Positions 17,122 through 27,351 of a stretch of DNA of 64,000 bases are shown one piece after another (the stretch's first letter is position 1; each line of letters begins with the position of its first letter). The notes under the pieces were generated by a model, which saw only the letters and a program-made list of their open reading frames with translations, was not told the origin of the DNA and did no database searches. The position numbers and the translations under genes were made by a program. Source of the DNA: Saccharopolyspora rosea (GTDB lineage: Bacteria > Actinomycetota > Actinomycetes > Mycobacteriales > Pseudonocardiaceae); contig NZ_CP102826.1 of assembly GCF_025643595.1 (NCBI RefSeq), positions 4,278,001 through 4,342,000 on the forward strand. The letters run 5' to 3'.

Positions 17122-17351
17122 GTCGGCCTCAGGTATTCCTTGTCGTCGACGTCGGTCACCGCAGAACCCGAAGAAAACCACGTCTGCGCACTGCCCTACG
17201 GACAGGGACCGTTTTTTCGGTGGAACGAAGGGAAATTCGCCGGGGAATCAGCGAAACGGGGTCGAAAGAACAGGTGCTCGCGGAAGGAGGCGGATGTGCG
17301 CCGGCCGCGCGTTGGACACCTTGCGCCGGGGTCGCCGGGGAGAGCGGAGGG

Positions 17352-17396
17352 GCCGGGTTCCGCCCGGACACGGAGGGAATTCCGGGCGGAACCGGC
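17352..17396 (-). terminator. terminator-like hairpin downstream of ahcY
   Basis: A 15-bp stem (GCCGGTTCCGCCCGG type, with one bulged G in one arm) closes a ~14-nt loop 22 nt beyond the ahcY stop. It probably separates the adoK-metH-ahcY unit from the MetF-like gene. The rest of the 296-bp gap to 17121 has no gene and presumably holds the promoter of the MetF-like gene. Confidence 0.65.
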
Positions 17397-17417
17397 GATT
17401 TCGCGGCAGTCGCCGCG

Positions 17418-18881
17418 TCAGTAGCGGTAGTGGTCGGGTTTGTAGGGGCCGTCGACGTCGACGCCGATGTAGGCGGCCTGTTCCTTGGTCAGCTTGGTCA
17501 GCTTCACACCCAACGCGTCCAGGTGCAGCCGGGCGACCTTCTCATCGAGGTGCTTGGGCAGCACGTACACCTGCCGGTCGTACTCACCCTGCTTGGTGAA
17601 CAACTCGATCTGCGCGATCGTCTGGTTCGTGAACGAGTTCGACATCACAAACGACGGATGCCCGGTCGCATTACCCAGGTTCAGCAGCCGCCCCTCGGAC
17701 AACACGATGATCGAGTGCCCATCCGGGAAGGTGTACTCGTGCACCTGCGGCTTGATCTCCTGCTTGACGATCCCCGGAGTCTTCTCCAACCCCGCCATAT
17801 CGATCTCGTTGTCGAAATGCCCGATATTGCCCACGATCGCCTGATGCTTCATCCGCGCCATGTGCTCAGCGGTGATGATGTCGAAATTACCGGTCGTGGT
17901 GATGAAGATGTCGGCGTAGTCGACGACGTCCTCGATCGTTTTGACCTCGTAACCCTCCATCGCCGCCTGCAACGCGCAGATCGGATCGATCTCGGTCACG
18001 ATCACCCGCGCACCCTGCCCGCGCAACGACTCCGCCGAACCCTTACCGACATCACCGAACCCGCACACCACCGCGACCTTGCCCCCGATGAGCACATCCG
18101 TGGCCCGGTTGATGCCATCCACCAACGAATGCCGGCACCCGTACTTGTTGTCGAACTTCGACTTCGTCACCGAGTCGTTGACATTGATCGCCGGGAACAA
18201 CAACTCACCAGTCTTGGCCAGCTCGTACAACCGGTGCACACCCGTGGTCGTCTCCTCGGTGACACCCTTGATCTGCCCGGCCAACGTCGTGAACCGCTGC
18301 CCGTCACCAGCCAGACTCCGACGCAACGTCTCCAAGACGACCTGGTACTCCTCCGGGTCGTCAACGGACGGCTGCGGCACCGCACCCGCCTTCTCGAACT
18401 CCACACCCTTGTGCACCAACAACGTGGCATCGCCACCATCATCCAGGATCATGTTCGGACCCCGGCCCCCCGAGAAACCCTGGAAAAGCTGGTCAGTGCA
18501 CCACCAGTACTCCTCAAGCGTCTCCCCCTTCCACGCGAACACCGACACACCCTCCGGCTTGTCAGCACTCCCGTTCGGGCCGACCACCACCGCCGCCGCA
18601 GCCTCGTCCTGGGTCGAGAAGATGTTGCACGACACCCAGCGGACCTCAGCACCCAAAGCGACCAACGTCTCGATCAGCACCGCGGTCTGCACCGTCATGT
18701 GCAACGAACCCGCAATCCGCGCACCCCTGAGCGGCTTGCTGTCCGCGAACTCCTTCCGAGTCGCCATCAACCCCGGCATCTCATGCTCAGCCAACCGAAT
18801 CTGATGCCGACCAGCCTCAGCCAACCCCAGATCCTTCACAGCGAACTCCAGGCCGTTGGCCTTCTGCAGCTTGACGCTCAT
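17418..18881 (-). CDS. ahcY: adenosylhomocysteinase
   Basis: S-adenosylhomocysteine hydrolase: cleaves S-adenosylhomocysteine, the inhibitory by-product of methyltransferases, to homocysteine and adenosine with bound NAD. At 487 residues it matches the actinobacterial form with the ~40-residue insert. Conserved features include the NAD motif [17 protein letters not shown] near residue 272, [13 protein letters not shown], and the C-terminal lysine/tyrosine tail [11 protein letters not shown]. Start [10 protein letters not shown] has a GGAAGGAAG site. It lies 52 nt downstream of metH and is the last gene before a terminator hairpin. The codons and sequence look highly conserved and housekeeping-like. 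Confidence 0.98.
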   Translation of the reverse strand: MSVKLQKANGLEFAVKDLGLAEAGRHQIRLAEHEMPGLMATRKEFADSKPLRGARIAGSLHMTVQTAVLIETLVALGAEVRWVSCNIFSTQDEAAAAVVVGPNGSADKPEGVSVFAWKGETLEEYWWCTDQLFQGFSGGRGPNMILDDGGDATLLVHKGVEFEKAGAVPQPSVDDPEEYQVVLETLRRSLAGDGQRFTTLAGQIKGVTEETTTGVHRLYELAKTGELLFPAINVNDSVTKSKFDNKYGCRHSLVDGINRATDVLIGGKVAVVCGFGDVGKGSAESLRGQGARVIVTEIDPICALQAAMEGYEVKTIEDVVDYADIFITTTGNFDIITAEHMARMKHQAIVGNIGHFDNEIDMAGLEKTPGIVKQEIKPQVHEYTFPDGHSIIVLSEGRLLNLGNATGHPSFVMSNSFTNQTIAQIELFTKQGEYDRQVYVLPKHLDEKVARLHLDALGVKLTKLTKEQAAYIGVDVDGPYKPDHYRY

Positions 18882-18933
18882 GACTTCCTTCCTCGTTTCC
18901 CCATCCGTGGGCGCACCTGTCCTGGGAGGCGGG

Positions 18934-21900
18934 TCAGGTGTTGAAGTACTTGGCTTCCGGGTGGTGGGCGACGATCGCGTCCGTGGACTGCTCCGGGTGC
19001 AGCTGGTACTCCTCGGACAGCACCACGCCGATGCGTTCCGACTCCAGCAGGTCGACGATCTTGGCCCGGTCCTCGATGTCCGGGCAGGCGCCGTAACCGA
19101 AGGAGTAGCGGGCGCCGCGGTAGCCGAGCTTGAAGAACTCCCGCACGTCCTCGGGGTCCTCCTGGGCGACCGACCCGCCACCGGACCACAGCAGTTCGCG
19201 GCGGACGCGGCGGTGCCAGTACTCGGCCAGCGCCTCGGTCAGCTGCACGCCCAGGCCGTGCACCTCCAGGTAGTCCCGGTAGGCGTTCTTGGCGAACAGC
19301 TCGTTGGCGTAGTCGGCGATCGGCTGGCCCATCGTCACCAGCTGGATCGGCAGGACGTCCACCTGGCCGGTCTGCTCGGCCTTCTCCCGGCTGCGGAAGA
19401 AGTCGGCCAGGCACAGCCGGCGGTCGCGCTTCTGGCGCGGGAAGAAGAACCGGCAGCGCTCCGGGGCGTCCGGCTCCTCCTTGTCCAGCACGACGAGGTG
19501 GTTCCCCTCGGTCACGCACGGGAAGTAGCCGTACACCACGGCCGCGTGCTGCAGGATTCCCGCGGTGGACAGCTCGTCGACCCAGTACCGCAGGCGCGGG
19601 CGCCCCTCGCTCTCGACGAGCTCCTCGTAGGACGGCCCCTCGCCCTTCTTGGCGCCGCGCAGGCCCCACTGGCCGAAGAACGTGGCCCGTTCGTCGAGCA
19701 GCGCCAGGTAGTCGGCCACCGCGATGCCCTTGACCACCTTGGAACCCCAGAACGGCGGGGTAGGCACCGGAGCGTCGGCGTCCACATCGGACCGCGTGGT
19801 GTCCTCGTAGGACGGTTCCTCGCCCTGCTCGGCCTTGCGCTTCTCGGCGATGCGCAGCGAGCGTTCGCGCCGCGCCTTGCGCTCGGCCTTCTTCGCCTCC
19901 TCGGCGGCGTCCTCCTCCGGGGTCTCGCCGCGCTTGATGGCCATCACCCGGTCCATCAGGTGCAGGCCCTCGAAGGCGTCCTTGGCGTAGCGCACGTCGC
20001 CCTGGTAGATCTCGTCGAGGTCGTTCTCCACGTAGGAGCGGGTCAGCGCCGCACCGCCGAGCAGCACCGGGTACCGCTCGGAGAGCCCTCGGGAGTTCAT
20101 CTCCTCCAGGTTCTCCTTCATGATCACGGTGGACTTCACCAGCAGCCCGGACATGCCGATGGCGTCGACCTCGTGTTCCTCGGCGGCTTCCAGGATCGCG
20201 CCGATCGGCTGCTTGATGCCGATGTTGACCACGTCGTAGCCGTTGTTGGAGACGATGATGTCGACGAGGTTCTTGCCGATGTCGTGCACGTCGCCCTTGA
20301 CGGTGGCCAGCAGCAGCTTGCCCTTGCCGCCGGAGTCGTCCTTCTCCATGTGCGGTTCCAGGTGGGCGACCGCGGACTTCATCACCTCGGCCGACTGGAG
20401 CACGAACGGCAACTGCATCTGACCGGAACCGAACAGGTCACCGACGACCTTCATGCCCGCCAGCAGGTTCTCGTTGATGATCGCCAGCGGCGACTTCTCC
20501 TGCATGGCCGCGTCGAGGTCGTCCTCCAAGCCGTTGCGCTCGCCGTCGACGATGCGCCGCTCCAGCCGCTCGAACAGCGGCAGCTTGGCCAGTTCCTCGG
20601 CGCGGGAGGCGCTGCTGGACTTGGCCGTCTGCCCCTCGAACATCTCCATGAGCCGCTGCAACGGGTCGTAGCCCTCGCGCCGCCGGTCGTAGACCAGGTC
20701 GAGCGCGACCTCCCGCTGCTCCTCGGGGATCTTGCTCATCGGCAGGATCTTCGAGGCGTTGAGGATCGCGGTGTCCAGGCCCGCTTCCCGGCATTCGTTG
20801 AGGAACACCGAGTTGAGCACCTGCCGCGCCGCCGGGTTGAGACCGAACGACACGTTGGACAGGCCCAGCGTGGTCTGCACGTCGGGGTGCCGGCGCTTGA
20901 GCTCCCGGATGGCCTCGATCGTCTCGATGCCGTCCTTGCGGACCTCCTCCTGACCGGTGGAGATCGGGAACACCAGGCAGTCGATGATGATGTCGGACTC
21001 CGACAGCCCCCACTGCCCGGTGATGTCGGAGATCAGCCGCTCGGCCACCCGCAGCTTCCAGTCCCGGGTGCGCGCCTGGCCCTCCTCGTCGATGCACAGG
21101 CCGACGACCGTGGCGCCGTGCTCGGAGACCAGCCGCATCACTTTGTGGAACCGCGAGTCCGGTCCGTCGCCGTCCTCGTAGTTCACCGAGTTGACCGCGC
21201 AGCGCCCGCCCAGGTGCTCCAGTCCGGCCTGGATCACGTCCGACTCGGTCGAGTCGACCATGATCGGCAGCGTGGAGGCGGTGGCCAGCCGGGAGGCCAG
21301 CTCCTTCATGTCCGCCACGCCGTCGCGGCCCACGTAGTCCACGCACAGGTCCAGCATGTGCGCGCCCTCGCGGGTCTGGGCCTTGGCGATCTCCACGCAG
21401 TCCTCGTAGCGGCCTTCCAGCATCGCCTCGCGGAACGCCTTGGAGCCGTTGGTGTTGGTGCGCTCGCCGATGTTGAGGATCGACGCGTCCTGCTCGAACG
21501 GCACCGCCTGGTACATCGACGACACCGAGGGCACGTGCTCCGGGGTGCGCTCGGCCGGCTCCAGCGAGCGGACCGCCTCGGCGACGGCGCGCACGTGGTC
21601 GGTCGTCGTGCCGCAGCAGCCGCCGACCAGCCGCGCGCCGAAGTCCCGGACGAACCCGACCAGGGACTCGGCCAGTTCGTCCGGCGTCAGCGGGTAGACG
21701 GCCCCGTTGGGACCCAGCTCGGGCAGACCGGCGTTGGGCATCACCGAGATCGGCACCCGGGCGTGCTGGGCGAGGACCCGCAGGTGCTCGCTCATCTCGG
21801 CCGGGCCGGTGGCGCAGTTCATCCCGATCATGTCGATGCCCAGCGGCTCCAGCGCGGTCAGCGCCGCGCCGATCTCCGAGCCGACCAGCATCGTGCCGGT

Positions 21901-22500
21901 GGTCTCCACGGTGACCTGGGCGATGATCGGCAGCCGGCGCCCGGCCTGCTCCATGGCCCGCTTGGCGGCCACGATCGCGGCCTTGGTCTGCAGCAGGTCC
22001 TGGGAGGTCTCCACCAGCACGACGTCGATGCCGCCGTCGAGCATGCCGAGCACCTGCTCGACGTAGGCGTCGCGCAGCACCGTGTACGGCGCGTGGCCGA
22101 GCGTGGGCAGCTTGGTGCCCGGGCCCATCGAGCCGAGCACGAACCGCGGCCGGTCCGGCGTGGAGTACTCGTCGGCGCACTGCCGCGCCAGCGCCGAGCC
22201 CTTCTCGGCCAGGTCCCGGATCCGGTCCGGGATGTCGTACTCGCCGAGGTTGGCCAGGTTGGTGCCGAACGTGTTCGTCTCGATCGCGTCCGAGCCCGCC
22301 TCCAGGTATCCCCGGTACACCGAGGTGACCACGTCGGGGCGGGTCTCGTTGAGGATCTCGTTGCAGCCCTCCAGGTTGGCGAAGTCGTCCAACGTCAGAT
22401 CGTGGGCCTGCAACGCGGTCCCCATGCCGCCGTCGGCGACCAGAACGCGCCGGCTGATGGCGGCGAGGAACCCGCTCGGATCGTTGTGCCGGTCTGCCAT
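18934..22500 (-). CDS. metH: cobalamin-dependent methionine synthase
   Basis: Transfers the methyl group of 5-methyltetrahydrofolate to homocysteine through methylcobalamin. All four modules are present in 1188 residues. They are: the homocysteine domain with the zinc cysteine MNCATGP and the GGCCGTT pair (about residue 294); the pterin domain with [11 protein letters not shown]; the cobalamin cap and B12 domains with the ligand motif [11 protein letters not shown] (His about 738); and the reactivation domain with [12 protein letters not shown] near the C-terminus. A charged, lysine-rich linker separates B12 and activation domains. The ATG at 22500 has GGGGAGAAG upstream. It starts 19 nt after adoK stops. 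In this island it returns the homocysteine made by AhcY to methionine. Confidence 0.98.
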   Translation of the reverse strand: MADRHNDPSGFLAAISRRVLVADGGMGTALQAHDLTLDDFANLEGCNEILNETRPDVVTSVYRGYLEAGSDAIETNTFGTNLANLGEYDIPDRIRDLAEKGSALARQCADEYSTPDRPRFVLGSMGPGTKLPTLGHAPYTVLRDAYVEQVLGMLDGGIDVVLVETSQDLLQTKAAIVAAKRAMEQAGRRLPIIAQVTVETTGTMLVGSEIGAALTALEPLGIDMIGMNCATGPAEMSEHLRVLAQHARVPISVMPNAGLPELGPNGAVYPLTPDELAESLVGFVRDFGARLVGGCCGTTTDHVRAVAEAVRSLEPAERTPEHVPSVSSMYQAVPFEQDASILNIGERTNTNGSKAFREAMLEGRYEDCVEIAKAQTREGAHMLDLCVDYVGRDGVADMKELASRLATASTLPIMVDSTESDVIQAGLEHLGGRCAVNSVNYEDGDGPDSRFHKVMRLVSEHGATVVGLCIDEEGQARTRDWKLRVAERLISDITGQWGLSESDIIIDCLVFPISTGQEEVRKDGIETIEAIRELKRRHPDVQTTLGLSNVSFGLNPAARQVLNSVFLNECREAGLDTAILNASKILPMSKIPEEQREVALDLVYDRRREGYDPLQRLMEMFEGQTAKSSSASRAEELAKLPLFERLERRIVDGERNGLEDDLDAAMQEKSPLAIINENLLAGMKVVGDLFGSGQMQLPFVLQSAEVMKSAVAHLEPHMEKDDSGGKGKLLLATVKGDVHDIGKNLVDIIVSNNGYDVVNIGIKQPIGAILEAAEEHEVDAIGMSGLLVKSTVIMKENLEEMNSRGLSERYPVLLGGAALTRSYVENDLDEIYQGDVRYAKDAFEGLHLMDRVMAIKRGETPEEDAAEEAKKAERKARRERSLRIAEKRKAEQGEEPSYEDTTRSDVDADAPVPTPPFWGSKVVKGIAVADYLALLDERATFFGQWGLRGAKKGEGPSYEELVESEGRPRLRYWVDELSTAGILQHAAVVYGYFPCVTEGNHLVVLDKEEPDAPERCRFFFPRQKRDRRLCLADFFRSREKAEQTGQVDVLPIQLVTMGQPIADYANELFAKNAYRDYLEVHGLGVQLTEALAEYWHRRVRRELLWSGGGSVAQEDPEDVREFFKLGYRGARYSFGYGACPDIEDRAKIVDLLESERIGVVLSEEYQLHPEQSTDAIVAHHPEAKYFNT

Positions 22501-22519
22501 GACGCTGCTTCTCCCCGTC

Positions 22520-23494
22520 TCAGCGAAGTTTCGAGCCGACCTCGGAGGCCGCGGCATCGCCGTACGCCTCGGCGATGCGGCTCAGGAAGGACTCCCGCTC
22601 CACCTCGTACTCCTGCGGGCCGTCGGTCTCCAGCGACACGGTCGCCAGGGTGCAGCCCAGCTGCAACGACCGCTCCAGGTCGAGCTCGTGGTGCAAACCG
22701 GCGAGGAATCCGGCGCGCAGCGCGTCGCCGACACCGGTCGGGTCGCCCTTCTGCTTCTCCTTCGGCGGGGTCACCTCGATCTTGGGATCGGACTTGGACT
22801 CCACCTGAACGCCCTTGGGCCCCAGCGAGGTCACCCACCGGCCGACGCGGTCCAGCACCTCGGCGTGCGTCCAGCCGGTGCTCTGCAGCAGCAGACCGTG
22901 CTCGTACTCGTTGGTGAACAGGTACTCCGCGTCCTCGACCAGTCGGCGGATCTCCGGCCCCTCCATGCGGGCCAGCTGCTGGCCCGGGTCGGCGAGGAAC
23001 GGGTAACCGCGGTCCCGGCACTCCTGGGTGTGCCGCAGCATGCCCTCCGGGTCGTTCGCGGAGATGACCACGACGTCCAGCCCGCCCAGCCGGTCGGCGA
23101 CCGGCTTGAGCTCGATCTCGCGGGCCTCGGCCATCGCCCCGGCGTAGAACGAGGCGATCTGGTTGAGGTCCTGGTCGGTGGTGCACAGGAACCGGGAGGT
23201 GTGCTTGGTCGGCGAGACGTGCACCGAGGCGGTGTCCACCCCGTGGCGTTCCAGCCACGAGCGGTACTCGTCGAAGTCCTGGCCGACCGCGCCGACCAGG
23301 GCGGAGGTCACACCGAGCTGACCGAGGCCGAAGGTGATGTTGGCCGCGATGCCACCGCGCCGGATCTCCAGGTGGTCCACCAGGAACGACAGCGACACCT
23401 GGTCGAGCCGGTCGGCGACGAACTGCTCGGTGAACCTGCCGGGGTAGGACATCAGGTGGTCGGTGGCGATCGAACCGGTCACCGCAATCCGCAC
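22520..23494 (-). CDS. adoK: adenosine kinase (mycobacterial AdoK type)
   Basis: A 324-residue PfkB-family kinase very like the mycobacterial adenosine kinase: N-terminal IAVTGSIATDHLM, substrate-side segments SLSFLVD and RRGGIAANITF, and the anion-hole/catalytic motif DPTGVGDALRAGF (PfkB consensus GAGD replaced by GVGD, as in AdoK). It phosphorylates adenosine to AMP. Placed directly upstream of metH and ahcY, its logical job is to remove adenosine released by S-adenosylhomocysteine hydrolysis, pulling that reversible reaction forward. It is preceded by a strong hairpin after metK, so adoK-metH-ahcY likely form one transcript. Confidence 0.93.
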   Translation of the reverse strand: MRIAVTGSIATDHLMSYPGRFTEQFVADRLDQVSLSFLVDHLEIRRGGIAANITFGLGQLGVTSALVGAVGQDFDEYRSWLERHGVDTASVHVSPTKHTSRFLCTTDQDLNQIASFYAGAMAEAREIELKPVADRLGGLDVVVISANDPEGMLRHTQECRDRGYPFLADPGQQLARMEGPEIRRLVEDAEYLFTNEYEHGLLLQSTGWTHAEVLDRVGRWVTSLGPKGVQVESKSDPKIEVTPPKEKQKGDPTGVGDALRAGFLAGLHHELDLERSLQLGCTLATVSLETDGPQEYEVERESFLSRIAEAYGDAAASEVGSKLR

Positions 23495-23581
23495 TGCTTC
23501 ACTCCTTCACCAGGGACGGGTGCCGTGTTCGCGGCCCCGACCTCGACGTTCGACTCAAGGATCTGTCGGGCACGTCACACC

Positions 23582-23621
23582 GGACCGCGGGGCGCGCGCC
23601 TGTGCCCGCGCCCCGCAGTCC
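23582..23621 (-). terminator. strong hairpin between metK and adoK
   Basis: A 15-bp stem with a single mismatch (core GCGGGGCGCG/CGCGCCCCGC) and a 10-nt loop lies 26 nt past the metK stop. It could terminate or attenuate transcription from the methyltransferase-metK unit. The remaining ~90 bp before adoK has room for a promoter. Confidence 0.65.
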
Positions 23622-23646
23622 GCGTGACGACGCCGATGCGATCAAA

Positions 23647-24849
23647 TCAGAGACCGGCGGCAGATTTGAGCGCCTCGGCGCGGTCGGTGCGCTCCCACGG
23701 CAGGTCCACGTCGCTGCGACCGAAGTGGCCGTAGGCCGCCGTCTGCGCGTAGATCGGCCGCAGCAGGTCCAGATCCCGGATGATCGCCGCCGGGCGCAGG
23801 TCGAACACCTCGTTGACCGCGGCCTGGATCTTCACCGGGTCGACCTTCTCGGTGCCGAACGTCTCCACGAACAGGCCCACCGGCGCCGCCTTGCCGATCG
23901 CGTAGGCGACCTGCACCTCGATGCGGTCGGCCAGGCCCGCGGCCACCGCGTTCTTGGCGACCCAGCGGGTGGCGTAGGCCGCGGAGCGGTCCACCTTCGA
24001 CGGGTCCTTGCCGGAGAACGCGCCGCCACCGTGGCGGGCCATGCCGCCGTAGGTGTCCACGATGATCTTCCGGCCGGTCAGACCCGCGTCACCCATCGGA
24101 CCACCCACCACGAAGCGACCGGTCGGGTTGATCAGCAGCCGGGTCTCGTCGTTGTCCAGGCCGACCCGGTCCAGCTCCGGCCGGATGACGTGCTTGTCGA
24201 TGTCCTTGGCCAGCGTCGCGTCCAGGTCGACGTCCTCGGCGTGCTGGGTGGACAGCACCACGGTGTCCAGCCGGACGGCCTGGTCACCGGCGTACTCGAT
24301 GGTGACCTGGGTCTTGCCGTCGGCGCGCAGGTACGGCAGCGTGCCGTCCTTGCGGACCCGGGTCAGCCGACGGGACAGCCGGTGCGCCAGCGCGATCGGC
24401 AGCGGCATCAGCTCGTCGGTGTCGTTGCAGGCGTAGCCGAACATCAGGCCCTGGTCACCGGCGCCCTGCTTGGCGATCTCGTCGATCACGCCCTCGACGC
24501 GGGACTCGTGCGCGGTGTCCACGCCCTGGGCGATGTCCGGCGACTGGGCGTCGATCGCCACGTTCACGCCGCAGGAGTTGCCGTCGAAGCCCTTGTCCGA
24601 GGAGTCGTAGCCGATCTCCAGGATCTTGTCCCGCACGATGGCCGGGATGTCGGCGTAGGCCTCGGTGGTCACCTCGCCCGCGATGTGCACCTGACCGGTG
24701 GTGATCAGCGTCTCGGCCGCCACCCGGGACCGCGGGTCCTGCGCCAGCAACGCATCCAGGATGGCGTCGCTGATCGCGTCAGCCATCTTGTCCGGGTGCC
24801 CCTCGGTCACCGACTCGCTGGTGAACAACCTGCGGTTGATCTCACTCAC
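23647..24849 (-). CDS. metK: S-adenosylmethionine synthetase
   Basis: Makes S-adenosylmethionine from methionine and ATP. The 400-residue protein has all family signatures: [12 protein letters not shown] at the N-terminus, [13 protein letters not shown] in the middle, and the P-loop-like [19 protein letters not shown] toward the C-terminus. The start is GTG with GAGGAG upstream, 57 nt after the betaine methyltransferase. This linkage suggests dedicated cofactor supply for betaine synthesis. Whether it is the only metK of the cell cannot be told from this window. Confidence 0.98.
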   Translation of the reverse strand: MSEINRRLFTSESVTEGHPDKMADAISDAILDALLAQDPRSRVAAETLITTGQVHIAGEVTTEAYADIPAIVRDKILEIGYDSSDKGFDGNSCGVNVAIDAQSPDIAQGVDTAHESRVEGVIDEIAKQGAGDQGLMFGYACNDTDELMPLPIALAHRLSRRLTRVRKDGTLPYLRADGKTQVTIEYAGDQAVRLDTVVLSTQHAEDVDLDATLAKDIDKHVIRPELDRVGLDNDETRLLINPTGRFVVGGPMGDAGLTGRKIIVDTYGGMARHGGGAFSGKDPSKVDRSAAYATRWVAKNAVAAGLADRIEVQVAYAIGKAAPVGLFVETFGTEKVDPVKIQAAVNEVFDLRPAAIIRDLDLLRPIYAQTAAYGHFGRSDVDLPWERTDRAEALKSAAGL

Positions 24850-24905
24850 GACTGCTCCTCACCTCACTGATGCGGCTTCGATCCTTGCGTACGTCGATGG
24901 CGTGA

Positions 24906-26609
24906 TCACGCGCGGGCGTGGATGATGCCCCACGCCAGGTTCCCGGCCTTGCCTCCGGTCACCCAGTTCTTCAGCCCGGCCTTCATCTTGGTCCGGTACT
25001 CCTCGCTGATCTTCTGGGCGAGCTCGCCCTCGCGGCTCTCCAGCACCTGGAGCACGCGCCCGTAGTGCGTGGGCAGGTGCTCGGTGAGGTCTTCGAACTC
25101 GAAGTTCTGCAGACCGAGCCGGGCCAGCTCGCGGCGGTAGAAGCCCGGCGAACCCATCGTGTCCAGGTTGATCCGGTCCAGGATCGGGCCCAGATCCTTC
25201 ATCCGGGCGCCGTCGGCCGCCATCGGGTCGGTGAAGATGAACGAACCCCCGCCCTTGAGCACGCGGGTCACCTCCTCCAGGACCCGCTCCCGGTCTCCGC
25301 TGTGCAGGATCGCGTCCTGCGACCAGACGATGTCGAAGGCATTGTCCTGGTACGGGATGTCCTCGAACGAACCGTCCCTGACCTCGATCAGATCGTCCAG
25401 GCCCGCCTGGCGGTTGAACTCGACATTGCGGGCGTTCTCCACCTCGCTGAGGTTGAGGCAGGACACCTTGCAGCCGTAGGTCTTGGCCAGGTAGCGGGCC
25501 GCCCCACCATATCCGGCGCCGATGTCGAGAATGTGGGTGTCGGGCGTGATGTCGACCTTGGAGGCCATCCGCTCGACGGTGCGGCGGGACGCGGCGTCGA
25601 TGTCCTCGTCCTGGCTGCGGTAGATGCCGACGTGGATGTCGTTGCCGCCCCAGACGTGGTAGTAGAAGTTGTCCGCGTCCTCGGAGTTGTAGTAGTCGCG
25701 GGCGGTGTGCACCGCGGTCGAATAGATGTCGGAGAGTTCCTCGTCCGGACGGTACTTCTTCTCGGCGACGTGGATGAAGAAGTCCGGCTCGGAGTCGTGG
25801 TAGGTCTCCTGGAAGTCGCCGTAGGTGTCGATTCGCTGGAATCCGACCTCGCGCATCAACCGACGCATGTAGTTCTTCCGCAAGGGGTACATGTTGAGGA
25901 AGAACTCAGATTTGTCCGGGAACGTGTATTTGAATCGCGCGAGCCCTTCGTCCACGTAGTCGGGCTCCGCGGAAACGTCCTCGCCGGCGTAGTAATAGGT
26001 GTGCTTGCTGCTGAACCCGTTGTCCAGAATCGAGTCGTAGTTCCGCTGGTCGATGATCAAGACACCGTCGTGCTTGAGCATCGCGTAGAACTCGGCGAGG
26101 GCCTTGCGCCGGTCGCGTTCGGAGAACAGGTGCGTGAACGAGTTCCCCAGGCAGATGATCGCGTCGTACTCGCCGTGCACGTCGCGGTTCAGCCAGCGCC
26201 AGTCGGCGTGCACCACGCGCAGGATGTGCCCGCCGTAGGTGAGCCCGTTGCTGAACGCCTTGGCCAGCATCTGCGGGCTGCCGTCCGCGCTGACCGTCTC
26301 GAAACCCTCTTCCAGCAGGCGGACCGAGTGGAACCCGGTGCCGGTCGCCACGTCCAGCACCGAGCGGACGCCGCGCGCCTTGAGCTGGTCGATGAAGAAC
26401 GAACCTTCGCTCTGGTACCGCCGCTTCCAGTCGATCAGATCGTCCCATTTGTCGACAAAACCGCCGACGTACTCGTGGGTGTAGTGATCTGATTCGCGCA
26501 CTTCCAACGGGTTCTCGCCGAACACCTGCTCCTCGCGGCGCACCAGATCGGCGGTATCCGGAGATCCGGGGCGTTCGCTAGAAGCAAGGTCGTCCACGCT
26601 CTTGGCCAT
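24906..26609 (-). CDS. fused glycine-sarcosine / sarcosine-dimethylglycine N-methyltransferase
   Basis: A 567-residue bifunctional enzyme that converts glycine to glycine betaine by three S-adenosylmethionine-dependent methylations. The N-terminal half (about 1-285) is the glycine/sarcosine methyltransferase, with SAM motif I VLDVATGTGFHSV at residues 84-96 and the family segment DGVLIIDQRNYD. The C-terminal half (about 290-567) is the sarcosine/dimethylglycine methyltransferase, with motif I ILDIGAGYGGAARYL near 360 and FIFTDPMAADG. This order and length match the natural fusion known from Actinopolyspora halophila. It is the first gene of the methyl-cycle island. Betaine is a compatible solute, so osmotic induction is expected but no specific signal is recognisable upstream. 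Confidence 0.95.
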   Translation of the reverse strand: MAKSVDDLASSERPGSPDTADLVRREEQVFGENPLEVRESDHYTHEYVGGFVDKWDDLIDWKRRYQSEGSFFIDQLKARGVRSVLDVATGTGFHSVRLLEEGFETVSADGSPQMLAKAFSNGLTYGGHILRVVHADWRWLNRDVHGEYDAIICLGNSFTHLFSERDRRKALAEFYAMLKHDGVLIIDQRNYDSILDNGFSSKHTYYYAGEDVSAEPDYVDEGLARFKYTFPDKSEFFLNMYPLRKNYMRRLMREVGFQRIDTYGDFQETYHDSEPDFFIHVAEKKYRPDEELSDIYSTAVHTARDYYNSEDADNFYYHVWGGNDIHVGIYRSQDEDIDAASRRTVERMASKVDITPDTHILDIGAGYGGAARYLAKTYGCKVSCLNLSEVENARNVEFNRQAGLDDLIEVRDGSFEDIPYQDNAFDIVWSQDAILHSGDRERVLEEVTRVLKGGGSFIFTDPMAADGARMKDLGPILDRINLDTMGSPGFYRRELARLGLQNFEFEDLTEHLPTHYGRVLQVLESREGELAQKISEEYRTKMKAGLKNWVTGGKAGNLAWGIIHARA

Positions 26610-27262
26610 TCTTCACTCCCACCACTCACGTTGGTCATGCGCCACCGCGCAACTCCGGGCACGCGATTGCCGCCCACCCCGAGATCGTCTCGTGGCCGTG
26701 CTGGGTCGCCGCTGCGAAAAAAGGCAACAACCCGACCGGCGTGGGCAGCCGAGAAACGCTCAGGCCGCACACCAACGCCGATCGCCCACTCGGTCGGCAC
26801 CATTGCCGCCCGGGTCGCGACGCGATTTCTCGTGCGTCGGGTAACCAACCTAGGCGAATGAGATCGCAAAGCAAGCGTACGAACGTGTGACACTAATCAC
26901 CGGAATGCGGCGATAGCGTGATTTGAATAGTCACCCAGGGTAAATAAATGCGCTACCACCTGGGCCGACTCCGCCTATTTCGCTATCGGGTAACGATCCC
27001 GCAAGTGCATTTCGTCACCGGTTTGTGTATACTGGCGCGCTCGCCCTATACCATAACGGGAGCTCCGAGCGCAACGGTCGGAATCGACAAAGATGCGCCT
27101 CGAATGCTGCGGGGAGCCGGTTTTCGTGATCTCGCCGAGCGGAACGACGTTTCCCTTTCCGGTCGTTCCATCGCGGGGCGGAGCACGGATGTTACGATCT
27201 TCGGCCCCGCGGCGCCACACCCGCTCCCGGATTTTTCGCCGCTGCGCCCGGACGGAGCAACG
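26610..27262. other. long noncoding leader region upstream of betaine island
   Basis: No supportable gene: open frames here lack ribosome binding sites and family features. Part of it (about 26830-27080) is markedly AT-richer than the window, including GGTAAATAAATG and GTGTATACTGG stretches. That fits a promoter-rich control region for the methyltransferase gene that starts at 26609. A transcript from the candidate promoter would have a ~230-nt leader. I see no named riboswitch. Confidence 0.5.
26847..26874 (-). promoter_or_regulatory. candidate sigma70-type promoter for betaine island
   Basis: On the minus strand TTGCTT (-35) and TAGGTT (-10, fitting TANNNT) are separated by 16 bp, inside the AT-rich part of the leader. 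Match to consensus is moderate, and other hexamers in the same stretch could serve. Confidence 0.3.
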
Positions 27263-27293
27263 GTGGGCCGCCGCGACACCTGCGGCGGCCCAC
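27263..27293 (-). terminator. hairpin terminator of acyl-CoA synthetase gene
   Basis: The perfect 12-bp arms GTGGGCCGCCGC and GCGGCGGCCCAC enclose a 7-nt loop. The hairpin lies about 60 nt beyond the acyl-CoA synthetase stop on the minus strand and insulates the betaine leader. Confidence 0.7.
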
Positions 27294-27302
27294 CCGGACT
27301 CA

Positions 27303-27343
27303 GGGCCTGCCTTCGAACTCGTTTTGAGTGGCGGTGCCGGTGG
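27303..27343 (-). mobile_element. MITE remnant (copy E, terminal module only)
   Basis: A 41-bp stretch matches the right-hand end of the MITE at 33127-33359 in reverse orientation: GGGCCTGCCTTCGAACTCG followed by the GTGGCGGTGCCGGTGG module. A TCA triplet (TNA target type) stands directly before it at 27300-27302. The rest of the element, including its hairpins, is gone. Confidence 0.6.
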
Positions 27344-27351
27344 ACAGGCGC

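Noticed and set aside
18856-22917. A 1353-codon open frame opposite metH and adoK
   Set aside because: Antisense shadow of two strongly conserved genes.
18882-27262. SAM or SAH riboswitch upstream of metH, ahcY, adoK or metK
   Set aside because: The gaps before metH and ahcY are only about 20-50 nt and before metK 56 nt; in the longer gaps I saw terminator-like stems but no arrangement I could match to a known SAM/SAH riboswitch.
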